Positions 49,761 to 57,800 of a stretch of 64,000 bases of DNA are shown here, piece by piece (positions within the stretch are counted from its first letter, which is position 1; every line of letters begins with the position of its first letter). The stretch comes from Mytilus galloprovincialis (lineage: Eukaryota > Mollusca > Bivalvia > Mytilida > Mytilidae), in assembly GCF_965363235.1 (NCBI RefSeq), contig NC_134840.1, positions 90,470,416 through 90,534,415 of the forward strand. Direction: 5' to 3'. The translations under genes and the position numbers were made by a program. Below the pieces are notes generated by a model that did no database searches, was not told the DNA's origin, and was given only the letters and a program-made list of their open reading frames with translations.

Positions 49761-51542
49761 TTTATTAACCAATCATGGTGCCCAAAATTTGAGCTATACA
49801 ATCAAATGAATTACAAAATAAAGCACAGAAAATGATTAGAATGATTAAAGTACATTTAAACAAAAAACCACATGAATACACATTTACACTATATAAACCA
49901 AGTTATTGACAACACATAGTTGTTATGGTGCTATATGTATTCACAAATCCTTGGCTAAATTAACAAATCACATGGAAAGAGATACAATGTACACCATATA
50001 ACAAACGGTATCAATACCACTATTTTGTAAAGCCATATCAGTTGAAATGTACTATTAATTTTGCTGGGGGGATAATCACGATATTTCTATATCTTTGGTA
50101 TGTTGAACTGGACAGCAATGCCCATGCAGATGTGTTTCCGATGTGAAATTAAACCGATACAAACAATGCAACATAAAAGTGGCGAATATTTTCAATGAAC
50201 TGAAAGGTCCAGTTTATAACATGTTCACAAGGACACGACAATAAATATTCAGCTGCTTGTGTGGCTTTTTGGGAATAAATTTTCATTTTTTCTTAAAAGA
50301 TTATATTTATTTATTAACTGATATTATGTAAATTAAAAACATTTCTCAGACTCAAACTAGTGATTGTATGGTCATTTTTTAGTAGTTATATCCATGAATT
50401 TGAACATATTTTTATCTGTTTATACAACTGTGTTTATTTTACTTGGCCTTCATGCTTGCAGATTTTATACGAAGGTCTGCATTGCCATGACACGAGCAAC
50501 TGCTTTTTGATATTACTTTCTATGCATTTCTTCTGCGGTTTATTTCCGGAATACTTCTCGTGCATATCTATGCAGGCGTATCCTTGGAAGATCATATGTA
50601 ATTGTCGCCTTGAATATAAATAAAGCATTTAACAGCAAAGGATATCTGTATGTTTTATCTACGTCTCTACGTAATAACTGGGATACAGTTATTCAGAATG
50701 ACAACTGACGAACTCCTGCCAAAAAAAACCTGACAGAAGATATCTTTATTAGCAAATTGTTATAGAAAATCTGTATTCCTGTTCGTCCTCAGTATATATC
50801 CATTACCCCAAAAATACAATTGTACATCTTTTCCAATACTAGTATACATTTTTTACATCTGAAGTATTTTATCTGAACATCAGTTACAGATTTGTTGAGT
50901 AGGAGAGATATTTATATGAAACTCGAGAGAGTAAATTTATAAGATTTTTTCAAGTCAGGTTGATAATATGGCCAAAACAGAAAGAGGACTTATTATATTG
51001 GTGCTCTATATATTAAAATGTTGAAGAAAAAGCGATCAAAGGTCGCAAAATTTCGAACTTTTACAATTTACTGGTTTTTGCTCCAGTTAATCATAAATAT
51101 CTCTGAATAATTTACAAGATGAAACATAACCAACAGCTTCTTTCACAGTTGCCGTGTGTCAAAATATATGTATCAAAGTAATAACTCTTATATTTTCTTA
51201 GTTAAACTTTGAGCACTAAGCAGCGTATTAATGTTATCTTATTTTTAAAAGAATATGCATGACGAACAGTAACGCCTAACGTACGTCAAACTAGCAGAAA
51301 CATAATTGATTACCTACTTTCAACTGAAAACAAACAGAGAAATACATTATTTACAAGCGTATATACTTACCAAAACCTGGGGCACAGATATTTAGTAAAC
51401 ACAATATAATAGCTGCAGCAGGATGCATCCGTGGAATAGCATTATACAGAGGTCCATGTTTTTCGTTGATTTCAACAATGTCACTATCTCTATGAACGTT
51501 TTTCTTTTTATCGTTAGTAGTGGATCCATCAGCTGACCCCAT
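20004..51542 (-). CDS. SPEC3: SPEC3/Stum-family four-helix-like membrane protein, three exons, 30-kb intron
   Basis: Model: complement of join(20004-20074, 21000-21173, 51371-51542), 138 aa. Exon 1 ends G|GTAAGTAT; exon 2 starts after 'ttttatttcag' and ends C|GTAAGTAC; exon 3 starts after a run of T and 'cag' and ends TGA. All three phases agree (172, 174 and 71 nt). Residues 1-33 are polar with a lysine cluster. Residues 34-69 hold 'NAIPRMHPAAAIILCLLN' and a Pro-Gly turn (ICAPGFGTLISS), and 80-115 hold the hydrophobic stretch with 'VIVGWIWSILWGMNFVQIA'. These are the hallmarks of the Spec3 family, which includes sea-urchin SPEC3 (ciliated ectoderm) and fly Stum (mechanosensory neurons). The polar tail ends KKDDDVKIPYYARRQSS. 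Role by family: ciliary or mechanosensory membrane protein; not proven here. A complete SDR gene lies in intron 1 on the other strand. Confidence 0.88.
20285..20770 (+). repeat. SINE-like repeat with repeated end block
   Basis: Starts with a B-box-like 'gagttcgaatcccagcgagg' (about 20308-20327). The block 'agatctaacattgttgg.nntgatgtttagacga' occurs at about 20359-20391 and again at 20732-20764, enclosing an AT-rich ~340-bp segment. The open frame across it (20305-20739) is a read-through of the repeat and not a gene. Confidence 0.55.
21000..21173 (-). CDS. SPEC3: SPEC3-like exon 2
   Basis: 174 nt. Encodes the rest of the first hydrophobic hairpin (TLISSFTVFCGA), a basic loop (KISKRR) and the second hydrophobic region with the conserved 'VGWIWSILWG' signature. 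Acceptor tttatttcag, donor GTAAGTAC. Confidence 0.92.
21174..23787. other. left part of SPEC3-like intron 1; no exon seen
   Basis: AT-rich intronic sequence. At about 22560-22645 a diverged reverse-strand relic of the RT-element tail is recognisable ('ctccagactgggct', 'cgaacccaatcaaaaac', 'ggtaagcagt'), compare 46840-46930. Nothing else is recognised. Confidence 0.5.
23788..24532 (+). mobile_element. non-autonomous Helitron
   Basis: Starts with TC after A (A23787|TC) and ends CTAG followed by T (CTAG 24529-24532|T24533), so it sits in an AT target with no duplication. Five bases before CTAG is a perfect 18-bp palindrome ACCCGTGATATCACGGGT (24506-24523), the expected terminal hairpin. The 5' end 'tctataatactaaaatta' is typical of Helitron termini. 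No Rep/helicase is encoded. The block 'gaattcaact..cattccaggnccttttgttttcc..taattaatat' occurs twice (about 23852-23942 and 24266-24357), so the element holds an internal tandem duplication of ~415 bp. Confidence 0.85.
24690..24800 (+). repeat. fragment of repeat family A
   Basis: 'ctagcactggttcgattcta', 'ttgctggtggtctg' and 'tccccgaggatagtatca' match the 5' third of the units at 18251-19015 in order. Strongly diverged. Confidence 0.5.
24801..28149. other. SPEC3-like intron 1; no exon seen
   Basis: Unannotated AT-rich intron. It holds a 23-nt A run at about 27249-27271, the hairpin at 26899-26948, and no credible exon. A 146-codon open frame at 27455-27895 has the AT-rich, Leu/Phe/Ile/Tyr-heavy make-up of a chance frame and no splice or homology support. 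Confidence 0.5.
26899..26948. repeat. 50-nt imperfect palindrome
   Basis: 'gtttgaattcttatatagga' at the left pairs with 'tcctatacataaggattcaaac' at the right, with the centre at 'tatacata'. There are a few mismatches and a small bulge. Confidence 0.6.
28150..29160. repeat. tandem repeat, ~135-145-bp unit, with CCG/CGG-rich end
   Basis: About six to seven diverged units share 'aaaaacttaac', 'cactgaaccatgaaaatgag', 'gtcaaggtcagatgacacct', 'gacatgtacaccttaca', 'tccatacaccaaatatagt' and 'gacctattgc..ata'. The right end (about 29108-29151) is a 'cgccgccgccgtag' trinucleotide tract followed by 'gatcactatccctatgt'. I recall this family, with its CCG end, from mussel genomes. It may be a non-autonomous transposon with an internal satellite. 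Confidence 0.8.
29274..29381. mobile_element. 108-bp MITE with 5-bp target duplication
   Basis: Ends CAGAGGCGGATTTAG and (reverse complement) CAGTGGCGGATCCAG form inverted repeats. They are flanked by AGACT on both sides (29269-29273, 29382-29386). A run of ten G lies near the left end. The CAG(T)GGCGGAT terminus resembles hAT-type MITEs; the 5-bp TSD is the same length as in the larger element at 8674-9941. Confidence 0.75.
29390..30383. other. SPEC3-like intron 1; nothing recognised
   Basis: AT-rich sequence with no supported exon or repeat. Confidence 0.45.
30384..31500. repeat. dispersed repeat with 'aggtctttccac' hairpin and 'gaggttaaggtcaaaggtca' block
   Basis: A 13-bp perfect hairpin TAGGTCTTTCCAC (30412-30424) / GTGGAAAGACCTA (30431-30443) with a 6-base loop, preceded by a partial copy at 30391. 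The sequence continues through 'gaggttaaggtcaaaggtca' (about 30862) and 'tgcaaaatgtttgctttatt' to 'ggaagtgac' blocks near 31136 and 31352. I recall the hairpin end as a mussel repeat family. The 146-codon frame at 30365-30805 lies in it and is not a gene. Confidence 0.55.
31520..31690 (+). repeat. fragment of repeat family B
   Basis: 'gtgtcgtagttttcctctta', 'agttttagtttgtaacccga', 'ttatgaatttcgaacatcgg' and 'catactactgttgcctttat' match the second half of the units at 16645-17165. Confidence 0.7.
31691..32754. other. SPEC3-like intron 1; one repeat fragment, no gene
   Basis: 'ttttagcgttcctgatgaga' with 'aaagcgcatcggacacacg' (about 32106-32155) resembles the 3' end of repeat family A. Otherwise nothing is recognised. 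Confidence 0.45.
32755..32930 (-). repeat. copy of the 17455-17695 repeat
   Basis: 'cgaatggataacacaactgt', 'cagattcctgacctggatac', 'aggcactttcttatgtagaa' and 'ggatttaacctggttttata' are in the same order and orientation as 17578-17660. Confidence 0.65.
33020..33300 (+). repeat. mussel repeat family C
   Basis: Begins 'ttgagaatggaaatggggaa', continues 'acaacccgaccatagagcag', 'gaggcgtccttcagc' and 'actagttcagtgatgatgga', and ends near 'tcacttggacaggcg'. The first ~120 bp recur in reverse inside the satellite at 55113-55245. The open frame at 33038-33241 is repeat read-through. Confidence 0.7.
33301..36223. other. SPEC3-like intron 1 / 5' flank of the SDR gene; one short inverted repeat
   Basis: No exon is supported. 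At about 34418-34547 a short inverted-repeat element is visible: 'gtcataaaacttt' (34424-34436) pairs with 'aaagttttatgac' (34531-34543), with 'gctcggagcac' / 'ttcgagcac' nearer the centre. The last few hundred bases must hold the SDR promoter, but no TATA box or initiator stands out in this AT-rich DNA. Confidence 0.45.
36224..36551 (+). CDS. SDR exon 1
   Basis: 328 nt: start ATG (a second ATG follows directly), membrane anchor and Rossmann TGxxxGxG. Ends caag|gtaata with one base of a split Glu codon. Confidence 0.92.
36224..41195 (+). CDS. short-chain dehydrogenase/reductase, SDR9C-like (RDH/17beta-HSD6/BDH1 type)
   Basis: Model: join(36224-36551, 39039-39300, 39956-40119, 40984-41195), 321 aa, with all phases consistent. 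N-terminal hydrophobic anchor about residues 4-20. NAD(P)-binding TGxxxGxG is TGCDSGFG at 39-46, with Asp87 in 'LKLDVTD' and NNAG at 116-119. The catalytic set is Asn142, Ser169 and Tyr182-x3-Lys186 (YNISK), and the PG motif is at 212-213. Length and four coding exons match vertebrate SDR9C genes (about 317 aa). The wording 'ITGCDSGFGNSLAKYLD' and 'LWGLVNNAG' is characteristic of that group: retinol, hydroxysteroid or 3-hydroxybutyrate dehydrogenases. The substrate cannot be read from sequence. It probably sits on the ER or mitochondrial membrane. Intron 2 begins GC (AG|GCAAGT). The gene lies wholly within intron 1 of the opposite-strand SPEC3-like gene. All key residues are present, so it should be functional. 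Confidence 0.93.
38343..38726. mobile_element. MULE-type MITE with ~95-bp TIRs and 9-bp TSD
   Basis: 384 bp. Left arm 38343-38437 and right arm 38633-38726 are nearly perfect reverse complements, with termini CAATCTAATTAAAAA / TTTTTAATTAGATTG. AGATAAGAG flanks both sides (38334-38342, 38727-38735), a perfect 9-bp target duplication. Long TIRs with a 9-bp TSD indicate Mutator-like (MULE) origin. No transposase. It lies in SDR intron 1. Confidence 0.88.
39039..39300 (+). CDS. SDR exon 2 (NNAG, Asn-Ser-Tyr-Lys active site)
   Basis: 262 nt after 'cattaatttgtag'. Holds NNAG, Asn142, Ser169, Tyr182 and Lys186. Ends TTGAG|GCAAGTATAA, a GC donor; see the finding. Confidence 0.92.
39373..39403 (+). 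pseudogene. decayed partial duplicate of SDR exon 2 end
   Basis: 'gagtgggaaccatggccgat' plus 'tgtttgag' matches the last 28 bases of exon 2 at 21 of 28 positions. It is preceded by an acceptor-like 'tatatttatag' and followed by 'caggtatgag', a GT donor. In the equivalent frame it reads VGTMADCLSQ against VESMSSCLR. It could be an exon relic or a chance match. Confidence 0.35.
39956..40119 (+). CDS. SDR exon 3
   Basis: 164 nt after 'tttttactttatag'. Encodes KEMYHVGVSAHCVEPGAFKT, with the PG motif, and ends aaaat|gtaagt. Confidence 0.93.
40984..41195 (+). CDS. SDR exon 4 (terminal)
   Basis: 212 nt after 'ttttgtcaactcag'. Completes a Trp codon and encodes a C-terminal region with 'PDLSPVTDAIEHALFAKFPK', the usual SDR9C helix before the tail, then 'LLPDWFSDWYYAMP' and TAA. 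Confidence 0.93.
41730..41950 (-). mobile_element. reverse-strand relic of the RT-element 3' tail
   Basis: 'aaaagagggacgaaaaatac' (41811), 'aaactcaacgccatggtta' and 'cacaacatagaaaacttcag' are the reverse complement of the tail of the RT element at 45850-46990 ('gtctttagttttctttgttg'). Fragment only. Confidence 0.55.
41951..42662. other. SPEC3-like intron 1; nothing recognised
   Basis: AT-rich, no supported exon. Confidence 0.45.
42663..43111. mobile_element. 449-bp near-complete inverted repeat (foldback element)
   Basis: Two ~220-bp arms meet at a tiny AT-rich centre near 42887. The ends are atagtatgaaattcaaaaca / tgttttgaatttcatactat. Interior matches include 'gctgtggccattgattgac', 'gactgggacaattta' and 'attcgaaaaattaatcag'. 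The arms differ by scattered substitutions and small indels. No coding capacity. A foldback MITE is most likely; TA or AT flanks make the exact ends and TSD uncertain. Confidence 0.8.
43112..45007. other. SPEC3-like intron 1; nothing recognised
   Basis: AT-rich sequence. Overlapping open frames at 44229-44538 look like chance frames. No repeat family or exon is recognised. Confidence 0.45.
45008..45470 (+). repeat. 'atgccccacctacgatag' repeat with internal tandem pair
   Basis: Starts 'atgccccacctacgatagca', with a (gtcc)n-like stretch near 45062. Two ~165-bp internal units then follow, each 'ggttaaagtttttggtc.agg' to 'ccactgaacatagaaaatga' (about 45101-45265 and 45271-45432). It ends 'ggggcatccgtgtactatgg', 'acacattcttg'. 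'gaggggcat' at the left and 'ggggcatcc' at the right frame it. I recall it as very common in bivalves. Confidence 0.75.
45850..46990 (+). pseudogene. reverse-transcriptase element, broken (possibly Penelope-like)
   Basis: Translation gives 'KYLVLGRDKFYF' (46033), 'MLDFLIDNTFVTFGG' (46117), 'QQTVGIPIGTNGAPLLVDLF' (46171), then a stop at 46240 where the family continues; after it come the RT catalytic 'FRYMDDVLF' (46313), 'SYLDLHIDIDNEG' (46432), 'SNIPAAPAYRVYVSQLIRYS' and 'HDFLDRSK' before a stop at 46645. A later segment reads 'SLRKFYGRHHELVDRYGI' (46661), so about 20 codons are missing between. The 3' tail includes 'ttggttgggtttgtgttgct' and a (tttgtctg)n stretch near 46967. The GIPxGTNxAP and YMDD motifs identify an RT outside the usual LINE groups; Penelope-like is my best guess. 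Confidence 0.75.
47410..47760 (-). mobile_element. second copy of the same RT element tail, opposite strand
   Basis: The reverse complement matches 46610-46930 in order: 'atttccttgatagat', 'cgtaaattttatgg.cgcca', 'gttggttgaccgttatg', 'tttcacagatga', 'cgtaactaca', 'gccacatgtg' and 'ggatctgcttatccttc', then 'ctcagtctttagtttta'. No intact frame. The two copies face each other about 420 bases apart (tail to tail). Confidence 0.65.
47761..48084. other. nothing recognised
   Basis: AT-rich spacer between the RT relic and the minisatellite. Confidence 0.4.
48085..48450. repeat. degenerate minisatellite, ~42-50-bp unit
   Basis: About eight units of 'tttttaatcatgtgttctcc' followed by 'tttctaacatttagagggg'. 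Units vary in length by small indels; the last ones (near 48370-48450) are most decayed. Confidence 0.75.
48451..49710. other. SPEC3-like intron 1; nothing recognised
   Basis: No supported exon or repeat. Confidence 0.45.
49711..49830. repeat. (GATA)n microsatellite at a possible LINE 3' end
   Basis: About 49 bp of uninterrupted tagatagata (49711-49759), followed directly by 'attttattaaccaatcatgg'. A tetranucleotide array next to 'ttttatta' is the usual reverse-strand appearance of certain LINE 3' tails; that link is inference. Confidence 0.8.
49831..51370. other. SPEC3-like intron 1, proximal part; nothing recognised
   Basis: No exon or repeat is supported. The intron donor is at 51369-51370 (complement GT). 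Confidence 0.45.
51371..51542 (-). CDS. SPEC3: SPEC3-like exon 1 (start codon)
   Basis: 172 nt. ATG at 51540-51542. It encodes the polar N-terminus and the start of the first hydrophobic hairpin ('NAIPRMHPAAAIILCLLN'), ending in a Gly codon split by the intron. Donor G|GTAAGTAT is consensus. Confidence 0.9.
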
Positions 51543-53887
51543 GATGAATGAGTTTTCTTTTCAAAGTTTTATTCCAAAGAAAAAAATCACTCAATAGAAA
51601 CTCATAACAGGAAATTGATTGCAGTTTTAGCTAATTAAGTTGTCATCCTGTTAATAGTAATGCAAATCTGTATTATAATGTGTATATAGTAGATTAGAGC
51701 TTATACTCCTTAGTTTTTGTATTGATAGATATAATATGCTGTCTGTGAATACACTCGCTAAGGCATTCCTGTAAAAGAAGGCACTGTATAAATTATTGAC
51801 TTGTCTCTAATGAGATTTATAGCCAGTTACCAAATAGTGGTCTAATTGACTTTAACCGCCACTCACTTGAAACATTTTAACGGAGAAACATCACATTATA
51901 GAAGGTTTGAGTGCTATTTATGGTCCTTATGTGGACTGCTTTTATTTCATTTACATGTTTAGTTTACTTTGATGTTAAATCATGGCAAAAGTCTTAATAG
52001 GCTAGAAGAAAACAGAAACAGTTTTTTTTAGCTAGACAGGAAAACAGATAAAAAAACTTCTGAACCCATTTGAAACAAATCTGTGTCTTAAAACGAGGTA
52101 TCATTCTGTTGTCAGTTTGGATTTTAACTAAATATAACATCATATATATGAAAGAATTGAAAGAGATAATTCTCACTCTATTGCAATGCAGATACCATTT
52201 AGAATTTTTCTATCTCAGTGATATAAAATTTTATAGGAACACCATACATAAAGAACCAGCAGTGGATAACTAAATTATCGTATCTGAAATTGCAATTTAA
52301 GAGTAAAATTCTTCAATCCTTGCAAAACACTGTTAATGTTATTTAAGGAATGACTGATTATTTTTTCTGTATATGAAAAAATAATATCAAAAATGTAATG
52401 CACACTGAATAATCCGCATAGCGTGTTATTTTAAAGTGTGCAACACATTTATTATGTTATTTCGAATAGACATACAAAATATTTCAATCATTCCTTATAA
52501 TTTAATTCTAAATTTGAGTAAATCGTGAAAAAACGTTGACGTTGATATTACATGACAAAATTATGTCTATGAGCTTATAGACAAGACGCGTTACATCCAA
52601 AATTAAAACTATTTCGATATACAGTTGTAGTGATTCTGGGGGTAAGCACTTAAAGTTAACCATCGAGGGTCGTTAACTACCGAGGGTAGTAATGAATATT
52701 CATCTTTACCGGATGATTGACAGCGATGTAAATAAAAACATGAGAGTGATTACCGTGTGTCAACGTCATATCAAATTAATTCAATTTAATTGTTAGAAAT
52801 ACTGTTTTCTGCTGAAAATTAAAAAATAAATAAAATTGAATGGAATGGAATTTAGCTATGTACAATACAGTAAATATTAGCAATTAGAATTCGACGGTAG
52901 ACAAGCATATTTTGCCTATTGATTCTTTTTTGCATGCCTATTTGGTTATATTATAATGCACTAATTGTTTTTGATACTGTTTAATGTTTAAATAAGACCT
53001 ATATGTGGATAATTTATGCACTTTTAATATAAAGATCAGATTCACACAGGATCATACAGTTCGAGCTAACTATTTTATGTACGAGAGCTATTACTAATGT
53101 AACGGTGATGCTGAGATAATCTCCCTTTGCTAGAATATGAGATGACGCAAAGTGAACTATATCACTGTGCAAGAACGGAATAGCAAAGTGAATATATATA
53201 TATCAAACTGTATTGGGATGATTTTGGTAAACGTTTATTCAACTTACTGGATATTTTATGGAAGATTTTGCCATTTGTATAGAGGAATTATACCTTTTCA
53301 AATAAACTTGGGAGAATAATACACTAATTATAGAATATTTGGCAAGTTTAACATACTGATCTAGTCAAATATACATCAAAATCATAGTCTTTGAATGTAA
53401 ATTTGTTGCGTGCAATTGTTAAATGTTTAATGCGGTGAGTGTCATTATAGCCTGAAATGAGATTTTGATTACAACGATTAAGAAAAAATCCTGATTAATT
53501 CAAACGCAATATTTCAACATGCGAGTCTTAATTATTGTCGCAATAATAAAAACCTCGCATTAATTTCTGAATTTACAGACATCTGTACCGTGAGCGTACC
53601 GTGATCTGTTAAAGGTTTTTTTATGGTTAATTCTGGTGTCACTTTGTCTCTTTTAGAGAGTTGTCTCATTGGCAATCATGCCATATCTTCTTTTTTTATA
53701 TAATAAAACAAAAACCTGAACGACTTTACATCATAAATTAAAATGCATCCTAGTCGTGATGGAGACAGAGTCAAATGAACAAATGGACTAGATGAAACTG
53801 AATGAAAAAAAGAAAGAAAACACCAATTTGATCTGATACGAGAAAAGATTATATTTGCTTCGGCTTTTTCCATTTGAGCCAATCTGC
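51543..53887. other. 5' flank of the SPEC3-like gene; no further gene
   Basis: No coding exon is seen. Near 52658-52695 'gttaaccatcgagggtcg' and 'ttaactaccgagggtagt' resemble the core of the satellite 2.2 kb away. 'gagttgtctcattggcaatc' (53657-53676) is the end of a dispersed repeat in reverse. The promoter and possible 5' non-coding exons of the SPEC3-like gene should be here but are not identifiable. Confidence 0.45.
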
Positions 53888-54640
53888 ACTTAATTAGCGC
53901 CTATTTTTTTTATTTCTTTGCGCCAAATTTATTTTCTTCATTTGCACAAATTAACAGGTAAACACAAGTCATGAGGCATATAAGATGTATAGAATTTATT
54001 TATAATAATAACAAAAATATTCCTTCAGGCCTTTTGCCACCTGCCACTTGCTCACACGTGACGGGGAGGAGGAGGGGGATTGAAAGCAGGATAAGTTTAT
54101 TGCAAAAACTGTGTACATCACACTTGAAGTAGCACTTTATAAAATAAGATTGTAACAGTTTGACATAAAAAGCACATTTGCATATGCACAAATCTTTTTT
54201 AACTGAGTATTGTCATGCAACACTTCTGTTGAACTGCAACCTTGTGATATCTTCCCTACAATAAAGCATCCCCTTTTTTATTAATTTTTTTTTCATGTTA
54301 TGGTACATTTGCTGCCACGTTGAGAGATCTGATTATCATTTTTACAAGTTAATGCCTGTTTTTTTCTTTATGGCATCGGTTCCATATATGAAAGTAAATT
54401 TTCGGGTACCAGAAGTGTGATTAAATGATGATACGCATGAGCTCAACATGTGTCTATATACACATTTATTTATATTGTAGCTTGTGTTCATTGAACTGCT
54501 GCGTTTGGTTAAAAAAAGTTTAATTTTAACATCTAAATTTATCAGACCTAACCTTTCGAATCAATTTGGCGCAAATTAAAAAATGTCAATGTGCGCAAAT
54601 GAAAAAAAATTTGCTTTTTCAAAATTGGCGTAATTGTCAT
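53888..54640. mobile_element. ~750-bp inverted-repeat element with 'tttgcgcc' subterminal boxes
   Basis: The left end 'aattagcgcc..tttgcgccaaatttatttt..catttgcacaaatta' and the reverse complement of the right end ('aattacgcc..aaattttttttcatttgcgcac..aatttgcgcc') share order and motifs. No TSD was identified and no transposase is visible. Imperfect, so old. Confidence 0.45.
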
Positions 54641-54889
54641 ACGTACATTCACCAATCACATATTACTGGTTAGATTAAAAAAAATATATTTTTTACATTA
54701 AGAAGTACTTTAAGAAATTAATTGATTGTTGTTTGCCATCAGTACAGCCGCAAATATTTCAGACAAGTTCAGGGAGAAAACTAAATAATGAATACAATAG
54801 GGAATGTTACTGGTCAAATAAATGTCATCGGTCATTCAGAGTGAAGTATATAGATACGAAACTTTGGTCTGCCGATTGAACATCGTTTG
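54641..54889. other. spacer before the satellite
   Basis: AT-rich, nothing recognised. Confidence 0.4.
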
Positions 54890-57800
54890 TTTTGATAACA
54901 ACCGCCGGTAGGTATAGACAAATACGGTCATAGGCGGTATATAGGAGCACAATCGTGTAGGTTAACCACAGACGGTAGGTATAGACAAAAAACTGTTGAT
55001 AGACGGTATATAGGAGCAATAAATTCTATGTTAACCACCGACAGTAGGTATAAAGAAATACTATTGAAAAACTGTATATAAAGGAGCACTATATTTTACG
55101 TTAACCACCGACTGAAGGACGCCTCCGGGTGCGGGAATTTCTCGCTACATTGAAGACCTGTTGGTGACCTTCTGCTGTTGTTTTTTTTTCTATGGTCGGG
55201 TTGTTGTCTCTTTGGCACATTCCCGATTTCCATTCTCAATTTTATAAAGAAATGATGTAAATAGACGGTATATAGGAGCACTATATTGTATGTTAACCAC
55301 CGACGGTAGGTAAATTCAGATACTTTTGACAGACGGTATATATGAGCACTATATAATATGGACCATATAATACGTTATATTAACCATCGACGGTAGGTAT
55401 AAATGAAAACTGTTGATAGACGGTTTATAGGAGCACTTTATTGTATGATAACCACCGACAGTTTGTATAGACACATAATTTTAATAGACAGTATATACAT
55501 TTGGTAGGAGCACTACATTATACGTTATCCACCGACGGTAGGTGTTGATATACGGTATATAGGAGTACTGTATTGCTTGTTAACCACCAATAGTAGGTAT
55601 AGACAGGTACTGTTGATATACGGTATATAGGAGTACTATATGTCATGTTAACCACCGACGGTAGGTATAGAAAAATAGTGTTGATAGACGGTATATAGGT
55701 GCACTGTATTATATGTTAACCACCGACGGTAGGTAGAGAAAAATAGTATTGATAGACGGTATATATTAACCACCGACGTTAGGTATAGACAAATACTGTT
55801 GATATACGGTATATAGGTGCACTGTATTACATGTTAACCACCGACGGTAGGTAGAGAAAAATAGTATTGATAGACGGTATATATTAACCACCGACGTTAG
55901 GTATAGACAAATAATGTTGATATACGGTATATAGGTGCACTGTATTACATGTTAACCACCGACGGTAGGTAGAGAAAAATAGTATTGATAGACGGTATAT
56001 AGAAACCTGTATTGTATGTTAAACACTGACGGTAGGTACAGACAAATACTGTTGTTATACGGTATATAGGAGTACCGTACTGCTTGTTAACCACCTATGG
56101 TAGGTATAGACAGGTACTGTTGATATACGGTATATAGGAGTACTGTATTGCTTGTTAACCACCGACGGTAGGTATAGAAAAATAGTATTGATAGACGGTA
56201 TATAGAAGGACTTTATTGTATGTTAACCACTGACGGTAGGTATAGACAAATACTGTTGATATACGGTATATAGGTGCACTGTATTATATGTTAACCACCG
56301 ACGGTAGGTATAGACAAATACTGTTGATATACGGTATATAGAAGTACTGTATTATATTTTAACCACCGACGGTAGTTATAGACAAATACTGTTGATATAC
56401 GGTATATAGAAGTACTGTATTGCATGTTAACCACCGACGGTAGGTATAGAAAAATACTGTTGATATACGGCATATAGGAGTACTGTATTGTATGTTAACC
56501 ACCGACGGTAGGTATAGAAAAATACTTTTGATATACGGTATATAGGAGTACTGTATTGTATGTAAAAAACCGACGGTAGGTAGAGAAAAATAGTGTTGAT
56601 AGACAGTATATAGGAGGACTGTATTGTATGTTAACCACCGACGGTAGGTATAGAAAAATACTGTTGATGGACGGTATATAGAAGGACTGTATTGCATGTT
56701 AACCATCGACGGTAGGTACAGACAAATACTATTAATATACGGTATATAGGAGTACTGTTTTGCTTGTTAACCATCGATGGTAGGTCTAGACAGGTACTGT
56801 TGATATACGGTATATCGGAGTACTATATGTCATTTTAACCACCGACGGTAGGTATAGAAAAATAGTGTTGATAGACGGTCTATAGGAGTACTGTATTGTA
56901 AGTTAACCACAGACGGTAAGTACAGACAAATACTGTCCATATCCGGTATATAGGTGCACTGTAATATATGTTAACCACCGACGGTAGGTAGAGAAAAATA
57001 GTATTGACAGACGGTATATAGAAGGACTGTATTGTATGTTAACCACCGACGGTAGGTATAGACAAATACTGTTGATATACGGTATATATGAGTACATTAT
57101 TGCTTGTTAACCACCGATGGTAGGTTTAGAAACATAGTGTTGATAGACGGTATATAGAAGGACTGTATTGTATGTTAACCACCGACGGTAGGTATAGACA
57201 AATATTGTTGATAGACGGTATATAGGAGCACTATATTGTATGTTAACTACCGATAGTAGGTATAGACAAATACTGTTGATAGACGGTATATAGGAGCACT
57301 ATATTGTATGTTAACTACCAACAGTAGGTATAGACTAAAACTCTTGATATACGGTATATATAATAGCACTATATCGTATGTTAATCACCGATGGTAGGTA
57401 TAGACAAATACTGTTGATAGACGGTATATAGGAGCACTATATTGTATGTTTACTACCGAAAGTAGGTATAGACAAATACTGGTGATAGACAGTATGTAGG
57501 AGCAATATATTGTATGTTAACTACCGACAGTAGGTATAGACAAATACTGTTGATAGACGGTATATAGGAGCACTATATTGTATGTTAACTACCAACAGTA
57601 GGTATAGACAAATACTGTTGATGGGCGGTATATAAGAGCACTATATTGTATGTTAACCACCGACGGTAGGTATAGATAAATTCTGTTGATAGACGGTATA
57701 CAGGAGCACTATATTGCATGTTAATCACCGACGGTAGGTATAGACAACTGCCAATAAACTGTGTAATGGAGCACTGTATTGTATGTTAACCACCGACGGT

